Part shown: in pieces, positions 12,516 to 24,104 of the stretch
Position numbering within the stretch: the stretch's first letter is position 1
Layout of the letters: each line of letters starts with the position of its first letter
Assembly: GCA_003586115.2 (NCBI GenBank)
Contig: QVOM02000001.1
Coordinates: 14,025,291 to 14,089,290, forward strand
DNA: 64,000 nt
Source of the DNA: Salvator merianae
Lineage: Eukaryota > Chordata > Lepidosauria > Squamata > Teiidae
Direction of reading: 5' to 3'
Notes under the pieces: model-generated
What the model saw: only the letters and a program-made list of their open reading frames with translations
Told to the model about the DNA's origin: nothing
The model's database searches: none
Made by a program: the position numbers and the translations under genes

Positions 12516-13431
12516 ATCAAGATAGACTCGTTATAGGTCATTATGCTGAAAGGAGAGGTTGCCTAGAAATTAAAATGTATACTAAGATCTGCACAGTCCC
12601 ATTGGACCGAGCCAACAGAATGCCAGGCATGGAGTATCCACACATCATTGCAGTTTGGGCTGCTCCTAGGGGTGGAATCCAAGATGGGCCCACACTATTT
12701 GCAGAGCAGGAAACCCCACTCTGAAAATACATCACGAGCCAGGATTGCTCCTGCTGTCAACATGGTTTAGAAAGATGGTAGCAGCAGGAACAGCCTACAG
12801 CCATCTTTGGAGCTCTGCAACATTACATCAAGTTTTGAAAATGGCCCAATTGCAGGCCCATTTCAGAGCTTGGTGAAATGTCCTCAGGGTGCAGCATTGA
12901 CACTACAGAACTTCCATTTCTAAGCAACATAGTTACTCAGGGCTGGGAGGCACCATCAGAGTGCAAGGGCCATCCACCCTGTGTCTGGGCTGGAGAAAAT
13001 ATTTCCAGCAATTAGTAACCATATTTCTCTTTACTCAGGCTTTGGGCATCTATTTCTGACTTGGATAAAGGTGTGTCTATGCTTCTACTGTATTTTAATT
13101 GTTCTGTTGTTTATGATGTTTTTGAAATACCTGGAGACTGCAATATTGGGTAGTGTAAAAATCAAATAAATGAATAAATAATGACACCCACCTTCATCAA
13201 ACCTGCCCACCAGATCCTTACACAAAAATGCCCCTTCTCTAATTGAGGGTTACAAAGCCCCACATTACATTATGTCAGAGAGTAAGAGCCTTTCTGCACT
13301 TTTGAAATCGTATAGTGCAAGGCCTAGCCCACTTCTGGGCCTTTCTCTTTTGCACTCTGGAGCAGAAGAGAGAAGCCATGCCCCCTACTAGCATGCTGTA
13401 TCCACATTGGATGCAGTGTAGCCCAGTCTAA

Positions 13432-13925
13432 AGGCCTGTTCACACTTACACTCTAGTGAACTTCTGCACTCTCACTAGAAAAGTGCTTCTGCATTTCACA
13501 CAGGCCCTAGCGATTAGGAGCAGCTACAGTCACTCCCAATTACTACAGGCTGAGGAGCACAAAATGGACTGCTCCATTTTCGACTGGAAACAGCTGAACT
13601 ACTCTTGGTAGTTACTTACTTACTGTTGTTAATGCTGCAAGCCATGATGTTACTTACTTGCAAGCCAGTAAGTTACTTACTTACTGTTGTGAATGCTGCA
13701 AGCCATGATGTGGGAGCAGCTGCGCAGTTGCGTGCTGCATCCCTGGTCACCATGGCAGTGACTGGACGTTTCCTCAGCCGCTGTCATGGTGGGGCAGTCA
13801 GCATTTGCACTGCGAGTGCTGGAAGCCCATTTCTAGGCTGTTCCAACCTCGCAGTGTGGATAGCCACCACACCGTAGGGACTGTTCAGATTCGAACATTC
13901 CAAGGTAGAAAATGCAAAAGAGCCC
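13432..13925. mobile_element. Family A MITE nested inside a family B element
   Basis: Left end AGGCCTGTTCACACTTAC, right end AAAATGCAAAAGAGCCC. Flanks are TAA and TAG (one mismatch). The interior, read in reverse, shares 'gtcaccatggcagtgactgg'-type sequence with the copies at 2477, 9668 and 49125. It holds a local duplication (13611-13649 and 13672-13710). Confidence 0.8.
13611..13710. repeat. Local duplication of a 39-bp unit
   Basis: 'gttacttacttactgttgtt' ... 'ccatgatg' at 13611-13649 recurs at 13672-13710 with one mismatch, separated by 22 bases that repeat part of it. Confidence 0.9.
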
Positions 13926-15549
13926 TAGGCAGCTAAAATGGATGCCTAGACTGGGATACCGGGATAAATGTTTTAACAGATCTACCTGCAGCCAGGGCCC
14001 TTTGGAATGGAACAGGGAGACACGTGGAAAGGTGCATGCCTCCCCTGTTCTGGTTTAAAAGGGGGATCCATTTCAGTGACACACCAAATTGTGCTGCCAA
14101 AATGGATCCCCCTGGGGCTCTGAAGCTAGGAACTTTTGTTCCTGACCATTGGAGTCCTTGCTGCAGGCTCCAAAGTGAGTTTTGGAGTGGCACAGGGCAA
14201 TGCAGCACCTGTCCTGGAACAGGCTGTCCAAGTGCAGATGGCCTTGTTCCAGGACAGACGGACAGCTCCAGTATGGAACCCGTTCCAGACAGAGCACTTT
14301 CATCTGGAGCAGTCCAGTCCCCACAAGCATGAAAACAGCCTAAGTGCTATATTTAGCTTAGGATATTAATCCAGCTTTTGTTATCAATCAGTTCAAGAAA
14401 CAACAGTAGCTTTTCAAGCTATATGTCATCATGTCACTAACTGATAACTACATTAGTAGGGTGAACTATTGATGTACAGAAACCAGTGGATCCAGAAGGA
14501 AAAGATAACATTGTACTTGATATGGGGCTTCTTCAGAAATTTTTGGAATGATCAACCCATTTTCAGTAATAGGCGCATTAGCAGTTTTTTAAAAAATAAT
14601 AATACATTTCAGTACTTCGGCAGGTTGGGTGTGATTTTTAATAAATCAGGAGAAAACCATATTTGTTCTTCGGGTTTCTTTGTTTTATATTTGAAATGCA
14701 TGAATAAAAAATTTCAGTCAGCAATATTTTATTTGGGTGGTTATCTGTGTGAAAAATAACTCTATTTCCCCCCCCCCTTTTTTTTTCTCCTTCATTTTGC
14801 TTCCTATATTTTCTTTGAATGCTGGGGAAACTTGTTAGGCCTTTGGCTATGCGAGATTCTGAGTTCTTTAGGGAGAAAGAGTTGCCCCCTAAGGAAATGT
14901 ATTTATGGTGGAAAAGATCCAGAGAGCTTACAGCTGGACTGTTTCCAAATTCTTGGTTGGGATGTCCTGATAGACTTTCTTGTAAGTCTGGTGACCTCAC
15001 ACAAAGATGCCTTCTATCTTTGCACAGCAGGCTGAGGAATGCTGGAAAATGCAAGGAAGCTAGAGCTGTGGGAAGCACATGTGAGCCAGCTCGCGTTCAC
15101 AAAGGGTCCCGTGGCTTCAACGGTGACTGGGCTTACTGGAAATAACTAAATTTGGATGACACAACAAGATTCCAGCATGAATGAGAGAAGATGTTGGGAG
15201 GAGGGAGAAGGGAGAAGGGAAGGGGTGCAGGATGTGTTTTTTGGCATACTGGAAAGCAGGAAAGCACTTCAATCCATCAGGTAGTGTAAGGACATCTAAC
15301 CAAAACAGGACTGAGTTAGATGCCTTCTGTGCCTTGGCTGAAAAAGAGGCAAACGTCGTTTGGATGTTCAGGATAATTTGCTCATGGCTTTCCCAGCACG
15401 TGTCCCATCTGCAGGGGCTTTCTCCAGAGGTTGATTAGTACTGATAGAACTAAGGCTGCATCTTCATTCCACAGTAAAGGCACTTCGATCAGGTTCTCAA
15501 GGCAGCTGGTCTCCTTTGGAAGTAATGAAAATTGGCCTCACCTCATTTA

Positions 15550-16151
15550 AAGTGTCTTTGCTGTGTAATGGAGACACAGACTTAGCCTGTCTCTGCATTT
15601 ACCTCTTCTGGACCACTCCACAGAGACTGGGTCAGCAGGAGTAGTCCACCAGCTGGAAGAGTCCATGTGTCCTAGAAAAATGCTGTCCACATTTGGACAG
15701 CTGTTCTGAGACAGCCACCGCACTGGCCATTTGGACAGCTGTTCTGAGACAGCCACCGCACTGGCCTTGAAGCTCACACAAGCTTTGGAGCCAGCCTCTG
15801 CAAACTCCACTGGACAGGAATGCAAGTTCCTGGCCTCGGAGTTCCCAACGACCCATTTTTAGTAGCACACTTTGGTGCACCACTGAAACAGTTCCTCCAC
15901 TAAACCAGAACACGGAGGCGTACGCATGCCCCATGGTCCCCTGAGGCTACTGGTAGATCTTTTTTTTAAAAAGTCTACTGGTATCCCAGACTAGGTGTCA
16001 TTTGGAGGCCACTTAGCCCTGCCTAGACTCCATCCAATGAGAGTGGAGAGTAATAGAGTGGGCATGGCTTCCCGTGGATTGTACTAAGATGTGGATGGAA
16101 GGCCCCTAGTCACCTTCAAGAATTGTTCCACTGGTAAGTGTGGAAAGGCCC
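15550..16151. mobile_element. Family B MITE, probable
   Basis: The right end GGTAAGTGTGGAAAGGCCC is clear and is followed by TTA. The best left end, AAGTGTCTTTGCTGTG preceded by TTA at 15547-15549, is weak. The interior has 'acgacccatttttagtagca' and 'cttggtgcaccactgaaa'-like blocks as in other B copies, and a perfect 38-bp tandem duplication. Confidence 0.5.
15690..15765. repeat. Perfect 38-bp tandem duplication
   Basis: The unit starting 'catttggacagctgttctga' and ending 'ccaccgcactggc' occurs twice with no mismatch (15690-15727 and 15728-15765), inside the probable family B element. Confidence 0.95.
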
Positions 16152-17920
16152 TTAGACTGCATACAAGCCATCCAAGTCTACATCCATATCATAGCAGCAG
16201 CAAGAGCTTCAAATAAGTGTTTGTTCTTGCCCCAGAGTGCCTCCTCACTCTCCTTCAGAGGTGGGAAATCTTTGAAACATCAAAGCTCTTACAAGCATCA
16301 AAGGGGAAGTCATGCCATTATGCTGGAAAATGGCCTTGGAAGTATATCATTTTCTGTGTGATGCCTGCACAGAAGCAAAATTATTCAATCTCACCACAGC
16401 CCTGTGTCTACATGGTATCGACTAGAGCACTCAAAGGTGGCACGTGCCCTTAGAGTGCTTTATCCTGCTCTACAGGAAGAACATTGTGGATGGTGCTTGC
16501 TGGCCCTCTAGTGCCCTTACCAGAGTGCTGTATGTCCACAGATGCCTGGGGCATGCAGATGCCACACTTCTGGGACTTCTTTCAGGTGCCTGCTGCAGCA
16601 TGTATGGATGCAGCCCAGCTCTGGTGGCAGGTTCCTGCAAGAAAGTGCTAAATCAGCCATTCTGCAGGATGGGGAAACATCACAAAGCCACCATGATGCA
16701 CAAAGATAACAGAAACCACAGGGATCTAGCAGTCCACTGCTGCTTTCTCCACTGTTTGTGTAATCCCAGGTAAGTGCCTCCAAGCCAGATAAGTAAAAAT
16801 AGTATGGGATCCCCTGTCGGAGCCCATCAAGTTGTTGCCATTTCTTACATATCTAGAAGCAGCCTTGGTAGTATTAGGCAAAACCGTGTCCGACTAGCTG
16901 AGATCCCAAATCAAATTGGGCAACTCTTTCCTTTTCACCTTCCTTTCCAAAGAGCAGTTGAAAAAAAAAAAACTTCCTCCAGTGCTGCTTGTATCACCAG
17001 TCAGCACATGTTCTTTATACAGCTGAAAATTTTCTTTAAATTTTAGTTTTGTTTCAACTTATTTGTCTTTTGAGGAAATTTTAAAAGGGAGAGAAGAACA
17101 GAGGAGAAAGGAGCAAGCAGGTGAATGGGTGGGGAGGTGGGAGGGAGGGGAAAGGATCATAATTTTTTAAAAGGGCCTCATAATTCAAGATTTCCTAAAA
17201 TATGGGTCATGACACACTTGTGGGTCACAGAGAAATTTAGGTGGGCCATGGAAATTTTTAGGATTTCTCACTGAAATTTTATAACATAAAATTTATAGGA
17301 AAACTTATTTTCTAAAGCAAGGGAATAGGAAGAGGTGGCTGGGTTGCCAAATCTTCAGGTTGCTAATTGGTGGGTTGCAAATCAAAAAAGTAAAACTTTG
17401 CCAAAAAGTAATTTAGGGACCTACCAGATGCCTTAAAAATGGTGGCATCCTGCCAGCAACCCACTGGGGCCAGCAAATAGGTTCTGTAATACAGATTTAA
17501 GAAAATGCAGAAAATGCAGGAATTCCCACACTTTCCAAAAAGCTTCAGTGGTTTTTAGGGTGCCAGGATTTGTTGCAACCCACATTGGCACAGCTCCAGA
17601 TCATTCATCTGAGAACTTTTCTGCTGGTGTGAAAATAACAAGTTCCTGGATTAACAATCCAGTGTTATTCCAATGGAGATTGCGCTAATCTGGCCGCCTC
17701 TTTTTGCTCAGCTGTGGGGAAACGCCAGCGTTTTTTAAAGAGCAGCATTTCCCCATGATGCTTGGAAGCACCCATAGGGCTAGAAGTATATTCTATGGAC
17801 AGAAAAGCTGAAAGATTAAAACACTAGTCTATTTTACAGTTGGATAAATTCGCAAAATATTCCCCAAGGCAGATCCCAGTCTAGCAGGGTAAGTCAGTGG
17901 GGCACAGCTGAAAAAGACTG
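16152..17920. other. No gene; unclassified possible repeats
   Basis: 17190-17480 carries repeated 'gggtt(g/c)(c/a)aa' and 'tgggtcatgacacacttgtg' phrases suggesting an old repeat. A donor-like 'cccaggtaagtgcc' occurs at about 16766. No coding signal. Confidence 0.4.
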
Positions 17921-18258
17921 TGGCTGCATCTAGACAGGAGAAATATAATGCCATTATGGCACCGCTATGGTGGGATTGCCACATGTATCTGCAGCAAGCC
18001 CACCATAGCTGCACTATATTCTCCCTAAAATGTGTGATTCCCTATTGTAGGAAAACACAGTCACAGGTGTGCAGTGATGGTGTTGTGCACTTCTGGATAT
18101 TTCGCACTGGTGAAATATCTGGAAATTCGTGTCACCAAAAAGCACACAGACAGCACAGTCCCCCGTGCTGTCTGGTCAACAGATGATCATTCAGTAGGGC
18201 TTTTCTCCAGAATATCACCTGTTGGGACTATAATTGGCCAGTGTCTGGAGCCGGCCTA
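17921..18258 (+). mobile_element. Family E, copy 2
   Basis: Left end TGGCTGCATCTAGACAGG, then 'ccgctatggtgggattgcca'. The end region has 'ttctccagaatatcacctgt' and 'ccagtgtctggagccggcct', all matching the copy at 42371. Confidence 0.8.
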
Positions 18259-19776
18259 CATGGAGACAGTCAGAGGGGAGCACTGATTATGCAGCATCAC
18301 ACGAAGCCTGCCTCAGAGATGGCAAGTACCTTCAGAGATGACCTTTTTGCTGGGTTCTGGTACTTGCTGCTGTCATTCTTTTCTGATACCGCCACGCAGA
18401 GGGTCAGATGTGAATTACCTGCTCTGTTTTCCACCTGCTGGACACAAAATGGTCCACCTTTCATGATGGCAATAAACAAGTGAATTCACATTTTAAGAAC
18501 CATGTACAAGTGAAACCATGCTAGACAAAACTATGTTTGCTAGTTTTTCATGTTAATCTGCTGCTTTTTTTCCTGGATGCAAATTTCAGCACAGTCCAGG
18601 GAACATCTGACTTTAATTATTCTTAATGAGCTTCCTCTTGGCTTTCTTCTTCCATTTCATAATCTTCTAATCTCGTCTAACGTCTTCTTCCCAAGCAGCT
18701 GGGCACCAAAGCACTTGTCTTTGCCAAAGTCTCTCAAAATCAGCTGAATAGCCTGGAAGACTCTAGTGGGGACATACTCCAAAAGACCACTTCACAAATG
18801 CAATACTGTTTGGTCCTAATTAATTAATGGTGTAACGAGAGCAATTCCTTAGGATTTGAAGATTTTTAATTCGTCCTCACATGTCACCCAAAAGCCACCG
18901 ATGCTATTTATCCTTTCTTTTATTACAGAGAAGAACCAAGCTGAAAAATGAAATAATGATGCCTTTACTTGTACATGTTCCAGCTAGACCAGGGAGCAAT
19001 TTCTGCACGTGCAGCTTGGCATTCATGTAGAATGATGCTCCTAGGCCCGAGCACTTTCAACTCACTGTTGCATACCAGAACTTTTTGCCAGGCTTTAAAA
19101 ATAGTCCAAGAAGTGGGTCATTTTCTGAGCCTGGCAAAATGCTGCTGTGCTCCAGGATGGACTGTGGGCTACTCCTGCCACCACCCCCTTTATTCATGGC
19201 AGTAGCCAGTGTGATCCTGGTTCACACTATAGTTGCAAAGCGATTTTTCTCACTATGCAAATACAGTTCTCCCAGGAGCCATTGCAGCCACCTGGGAGAG
19301 TACCTGGTGCTGGGGACATGAGGTCATCCTGCACCAAAAGATGCTCTGGCCTTCTTTCAGCACACTGTAAAATGTGGTCCTCACACCTGGCAAGCTCAAA
19401 TACAACTGGTAAACGCAGTGGGAAGGAACTTTTTATAGCATGAGTCTCTCTTAGGTTTGCTTATACAACGATGCTGATTAGATTCTATAATTACCTATTT
19501 ATTAAGTGATCTTAATGCTCAGACAACCTACGATGTGGCTCTGTTTGCTACTGCTGCCAGAAAGATATGGGTGAGGTTTTTAAATTCTACATAAGTAACC
19601 AAAGTCTCACTGGGTGCATGGCTGTTTCATCTTGTGATGGTCCATGGCCATATACAATAAAACATGAATGTATGTACTGATTAGATTCTGTAGGTAGAAT
19701 GCACCTATCACCTGTCAAGAAATTGGGTAGAAGAGAAGGTAAGTGTGGGTAAAGATTCATTCATTAAAATTACTAA

Positions 19777-20276
19777 GGCTCTTTCTGCACTGGTCCACCT
19801 AGTAAGGTTCTAGACCACACAGAGCTGCACATTAATACGGATCTATGTGGCCACACCCCTGCCAGAACTCTCCATCTGCTATTGATGGAGTGTTAATCCC
19901 AATCAGGAGGCTCCTGATCAGGAATACTGGTAGTCACGATTAGTCATGACTACTGGGCGGGCCAGTGGGCCCCAATACTGAACAAGGAGGTGTACTGTGC
20001 AGAGGCATGCCTCCATGTTCGGGACTATGGGGGAGAGATTTCACTGGCACGCCAAATCATACCCTGAAATATCACCCCAGAAGTTTCCAAGTCTAGGAAT
20101 TGTTGTGTGAGCTTCGAGGTCACGGTGCCACAGTATGGACTGATCAGGATTAGTGCTGCCATGCAGATGGCGCTGATTCCACCTACTCTGTTCCGTGATC
20201 AGAAATCAGGATCACTGGGCTGGGCTATTCTGGATCCACTGATCCCAACTGAAGACAGGTAATTGCAGAGAGGGCC
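19777..20276. mobile_element. Family B MITE with 3-bp TAA target-site duplication
   Basis: The left end GGCTCTTTCTGCACTGG pairs with the right end TAATTGCAGAGAGGGCC. TAA flanks both sides (19774-19776 and 20277-20279). The 500-bp interior carries several short palindromes around 'gatcag' and a conserved block 'gagatttcactggcacgcca'. No ORF. Confidence 0.85.
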
Positions 20277-20510
20277 TAAATTACTCTGAAACAGAGACCA
20301 GAGATGTTACTATCTGCCAAATTTTATGTAGAAGATATAAAACTGTCTTGGCTCAACCATTTTTACAATGGAAGAAACTGGAAATCTAGCTGTCTCGTTA
20401 TGATTTTCTAATAATGGGAGCCACATGGCATTATATTGGGCTATTTGTCCCTGTCCTTTCATTTGCTTAAGTTATGAAGAAAAAAATTCCCTCAGATTAC
20501 TGTCTTATCC

Positions 20511-20549
20511 CAGCAAACTTATGCAGCAAACTTATGCAGCAAACTTATG
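20511..20549. repeat. Three tandem copies of a 13-bp unit
   Basis: CAGCAAACTTATG occurs three times in succession without mismatch. Confidence 0.95.
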
Positions 20550-23500
20550 CACAGTCACCACAGAACACAGCAGAATTTAATTCTCAGTAACAATTATTCT
20601 TATGCGGAAGTTCTGTTGGGTTATTTGGATTAACTCTTTGCCTGTCTACCCCCAAAGCTTTATTGTTTGGTTTAAGTTACTAAAGTAAAATATCTTTTGG
20701 GAAGGTTTGAAATAGACACCACTGCTTCCCAAATTAGTTCTGCTTCATTTTCCAGGTGCCTGGGGAACATGTAGAATCAGAAGGTAGTGACAGTTTTTAT
20801 TTTTAGGTGTGAGGGGCCAGTAGTTAAATTTGGAAGTGTAATCCATTTAAGGTCATATCTCAGTTATGTCTCATTAAGTCAAGACAGCTCAGTCTATTTT
20901 CCATCAGTGCTAGTTCAGCATATATTTGTATGTAAATCGGTTCTGATCCATTGTTCTAAACCATTTCTGCATTAATTTGCTTTTTCACAAAAAAGGTTCA
21001 GAAATAATATGCATATCACTATTTTTGAATTAATCCTTTCACAACACATTTTGAAATGGATGTTCTCTCAAAGTATACATGTTGAGGTGAAATTTGTTGT
21101 AAAATATGCACTTTTGAAAACAATTTGATAAAGGTGTTTTTTTTTTTTTAATTTAGTTAAATACTGCATTGCAGAATTTGGAGAACTGAAATCTTGAGGA
21201 AGAACTTGATTTGAACCTGCACTGTTGCACTATCATCCCTGAGGTGCAGATGAGGTCAGTTCTCCTTGGAATCCATAAAGACATTCCTCAAGGATCTCTT
21301 GATATCTAAATAGATCTCCTTGACAGTGCAGTCACATGATATACGTATAATATTGTAGATATGGAGTTGCCATTTTCAGACACGTTTCCCATTCAGATCT
21401 CTCCTTCAGCTGTATTGTCACACATTCATGGACTCTACCCTTACGAGCACAGAGGAAAAGCAGACAGAGAATCATCAAAAAATACTGATCACTCTTCAGT
21501 GAATGCTCTCAAGACATCAAAGGCTGGGCAAATATCCTACAAAGAGAATACAGCAAGTTGAGCCAAGAATTATTTCTATGCTAAGCTGCAAAAGAGCGAA
21601 CTGGAATCATGATTGTGGAGCAATTTCAAAATTGTAGACTGCAACCTTAGCACAATCCCTAGACTAGAGCATCCAAGCAGGGGTTGTGGCAGGTACTCAT
21701 TTGCACAAAACACGATGACTTCTGGACCACCTGACAGAACTGTTCTTCCAGTATTCTTGTCCATTCATTGTATCAAAAAAACTATATTGCAGACAGTATA
21801 TTCTCTGTTATGTGTGTGATCCATGCATCTTCATAGTCACCCAGCTCAAAATAGTTTTGTAGGTTCTCCTCTGAGGGAGGGGAGAGTTGGGGGAAGCAAG
21901 AAAAAGCCCTGTCATAACAGGTGAAGTCAACATTTTGGCAGACCATGGGGCATATTATGAAACGGTCAGGAGTTGACAAGAATGTGGAAGGTATTTTGTG
22001 ATTGTCTGTTTCCTCTATAGTACATTGGGATGTATAGATCTTCTGGGGAAAAAATGAGACATTCTATCCAAGGAGTTCAATGACCCCCAATCACATACAA
22101 TGGTATGTCTCAACGAGGACAGCTTTCTGAGAAAGGCTGCATTCCTGCTGTTCTCCACAGTAAACAGACAAATTCTTGACGAATGAGATGGGGGTGGATT
22201 AACTGAAGCAGTCAGGTCAGGCCTGTGACTGTATATCTACCTCTGTATCACTCAACTGGATGAGTGATGTAATGTTGCTAAGTAACAGGGCTTCCATGTA
22301 GACAAAGAGCCCACTGTCTTCAGAGCATCTGAAAGCAGAGGCCCAGCAAATAGAAAGTCCCCACAGTCCCCATGAGGGAGAAAAAACAGAGATCCACATA
22401 GCTTCTTTCCTACCCGGCTAGGACCTAGTTCATATCATGGGCAGGGGGAGCAGAAATGTAATTGTGGTGATCAGTGTCTGACTCTGTTCCCACAGATTTG
22501 AAGAAGACCAAAGGAAGATATGACCCAAATACCATATTCAATTCTGCTTAGGATTTTAGCTTTTTCTTGGGAGGTCAGGGTGGAAAGCTGCCCTGGACTC
22601 TTTTGGGGAAGTAGGGCTGGGTTTATGTAAGTATATAAACAAACAAGGTGTGAGATATTTATTTAACTTGCCTGTGGTTTTGAAATTCGACTCCTGATAC
22701 CATGCCATATAAAGCTTGAAGCGGATGCAAATCAGGATGTCAGACAAACATTGTATTGCTTTCCTCTGTTCAGAATAACAGCAGCAGCAGCAAAGCAGTG
22801 AGTCTTTCCCTTAGTAGATGTGCTCAGTCAGAGATGGGCTTGACATGTACTGGATATGCTTTTACTTTGAACCCTTCCTAAAGCCAGGAGTTGAATTCAA
22901 TGGTTTCAGTGGAGACTTCCAGCTCAGTGACTGGATTCCCATGGCAGGGCAGGCAAATGCTACAAACATAAGAGTGCTTGCTCCTGCCTTCAGAGGCCTG
23001 GCGCATAATATTTACAAGCCACACAACACACTCCATCGCCCTCTTTGAAGCTGGGGAATGAAAGTACTTCAGTTTTGAACATAAAGCACAGAGGGATTTT
23101 TTATCTCACTGGAAATGGGCCTTCTGGGTGCAGCATGAGCCAGGTAAGTTGTTAACATAGGCACCATGCGTCTACACAACAGCGGTACATGCACCTGAGA
23201 GTAGTGGTTGCTCTCAGAGTTCATCATCTTACTCTTTGGGAAGGACACTTCTAAGGATACTTCACAGCACTCAAGCACCCTCAGAGAAGTATCCTACAGA
23301 TGCCTCAGATGTGTAGATGCTGTGCTTCTCGGGTTTCCACTGGGCATGGGTGCTTGTGGTACTGTGAAAATCCTTGGGTCAGAATATTTTATATTTGATC
23401 TAGATAACAGGGTGAGGGGTAGGTTCTGTAATACCTTCATGGATCATGATTTCATGACTACCAGATCGTTGGGTCTGTGGGAGATGGAGGGGTAGGGAAA

Positions 23501-23655
23501 ATCTGGGATGCAAAACCAGGTATTCTTAGGATATTCAGAAGATGTACACATCTGACATCTGGCATCAGGCATGAAGCAGGAGATGCTCATGTGACTACTC
23601 CCAATTCCAAGCACTGCCACCAGCCCTTGAGTCCAGAGTGCAATCTCTTTGAATC
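20550..23655. other. No gene recognised over 3.1 kb
   Basis: Mixed AT-rich DNA. Open frames of up to 95 codons lack domains, codon bias or splice context. No inverted-end element was identified. Confidence 0.5.
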
Positions 23656-23658
23656 ATA

Positions 23659-24098
23659 GGGCCTTCCTGCACTTACCTTTAATCCATACTAGGAGCCCTC
23701 ATAGTTGACTTCTGGGCCTTATTAGTCCACACATTAGTACAAATATGTGAGGTCCACCCACTACTGGCACACTTCATCCCTGATTGTGATTACCAGTAGA
23801 TCCGTTTAAGCAGGTCTACTGGTGGACCAGCAGGCTCTGATCCAGAACATGGAGGGGTGCAAAAGGCGTGTCTCTGTGTTTAGGATTACTCGGGAACCCA
23901 TTTTGGTGGCTCCAAGGCTAGGAATGAATGAATGAAATCTCAAGCAAGTTTCAGGGTTGGGGCAGGAGCTAGTCTGAATCAGCACTATCATGTAGATAGC
24001 ACAGTTCCAGACCATGTCTTTCTGTGGTTCAAACTAGTGGGCCTAGCTGGTCCAGACCCACTGGTTCACACCATGAAGAGGGGAGTACAGAAAGGCCC
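23659..24098. mobile_element. Family B MITE with 3-bp ATA target-site duplication
   Basis: The left end GGGCCTTCCTGCACTTACC matches the inverse of the right end GAGTACAGAAAGGCCC. The flanking triplets are ATA at 23656-23658 and ATA at 24099-24101. It has no coding capacity. The interior shares 'gaacccattttggtggctcc' with other B copies. It ends only a few bases from the 3' border of the L1 relic. Confidence 0.85.
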
Positions 24099-24104
24099 AT
24101 ACAT

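Larger units (their letters stand above)
13286..14340. mobile_element. Family B MITE, split by a nested family A element
   Basis: Left end GAGCCTTTCTGCACTTTTG; right end inverts to GGCTGTTTTCATGCTTG. TAA flanks both sides (13283-13285 and 14341-14343). The two halves (13286-13431 and 13926-14340) match, in order, the uninterrupted copy at 29297-29763: the 'gggcctttctcttttgcact' block, then the 'aaaatggatccccctggggc' block. About 0.49 kb of family A sits between them. Confidence 0.85.

Noticed and set aside
14638..15078. 146-codon open frame on the minus strand
   Set aside because: No domain was recognised, it crosses C/T homopolymer runs, and an overlapping plus frame of similar length is equally open.
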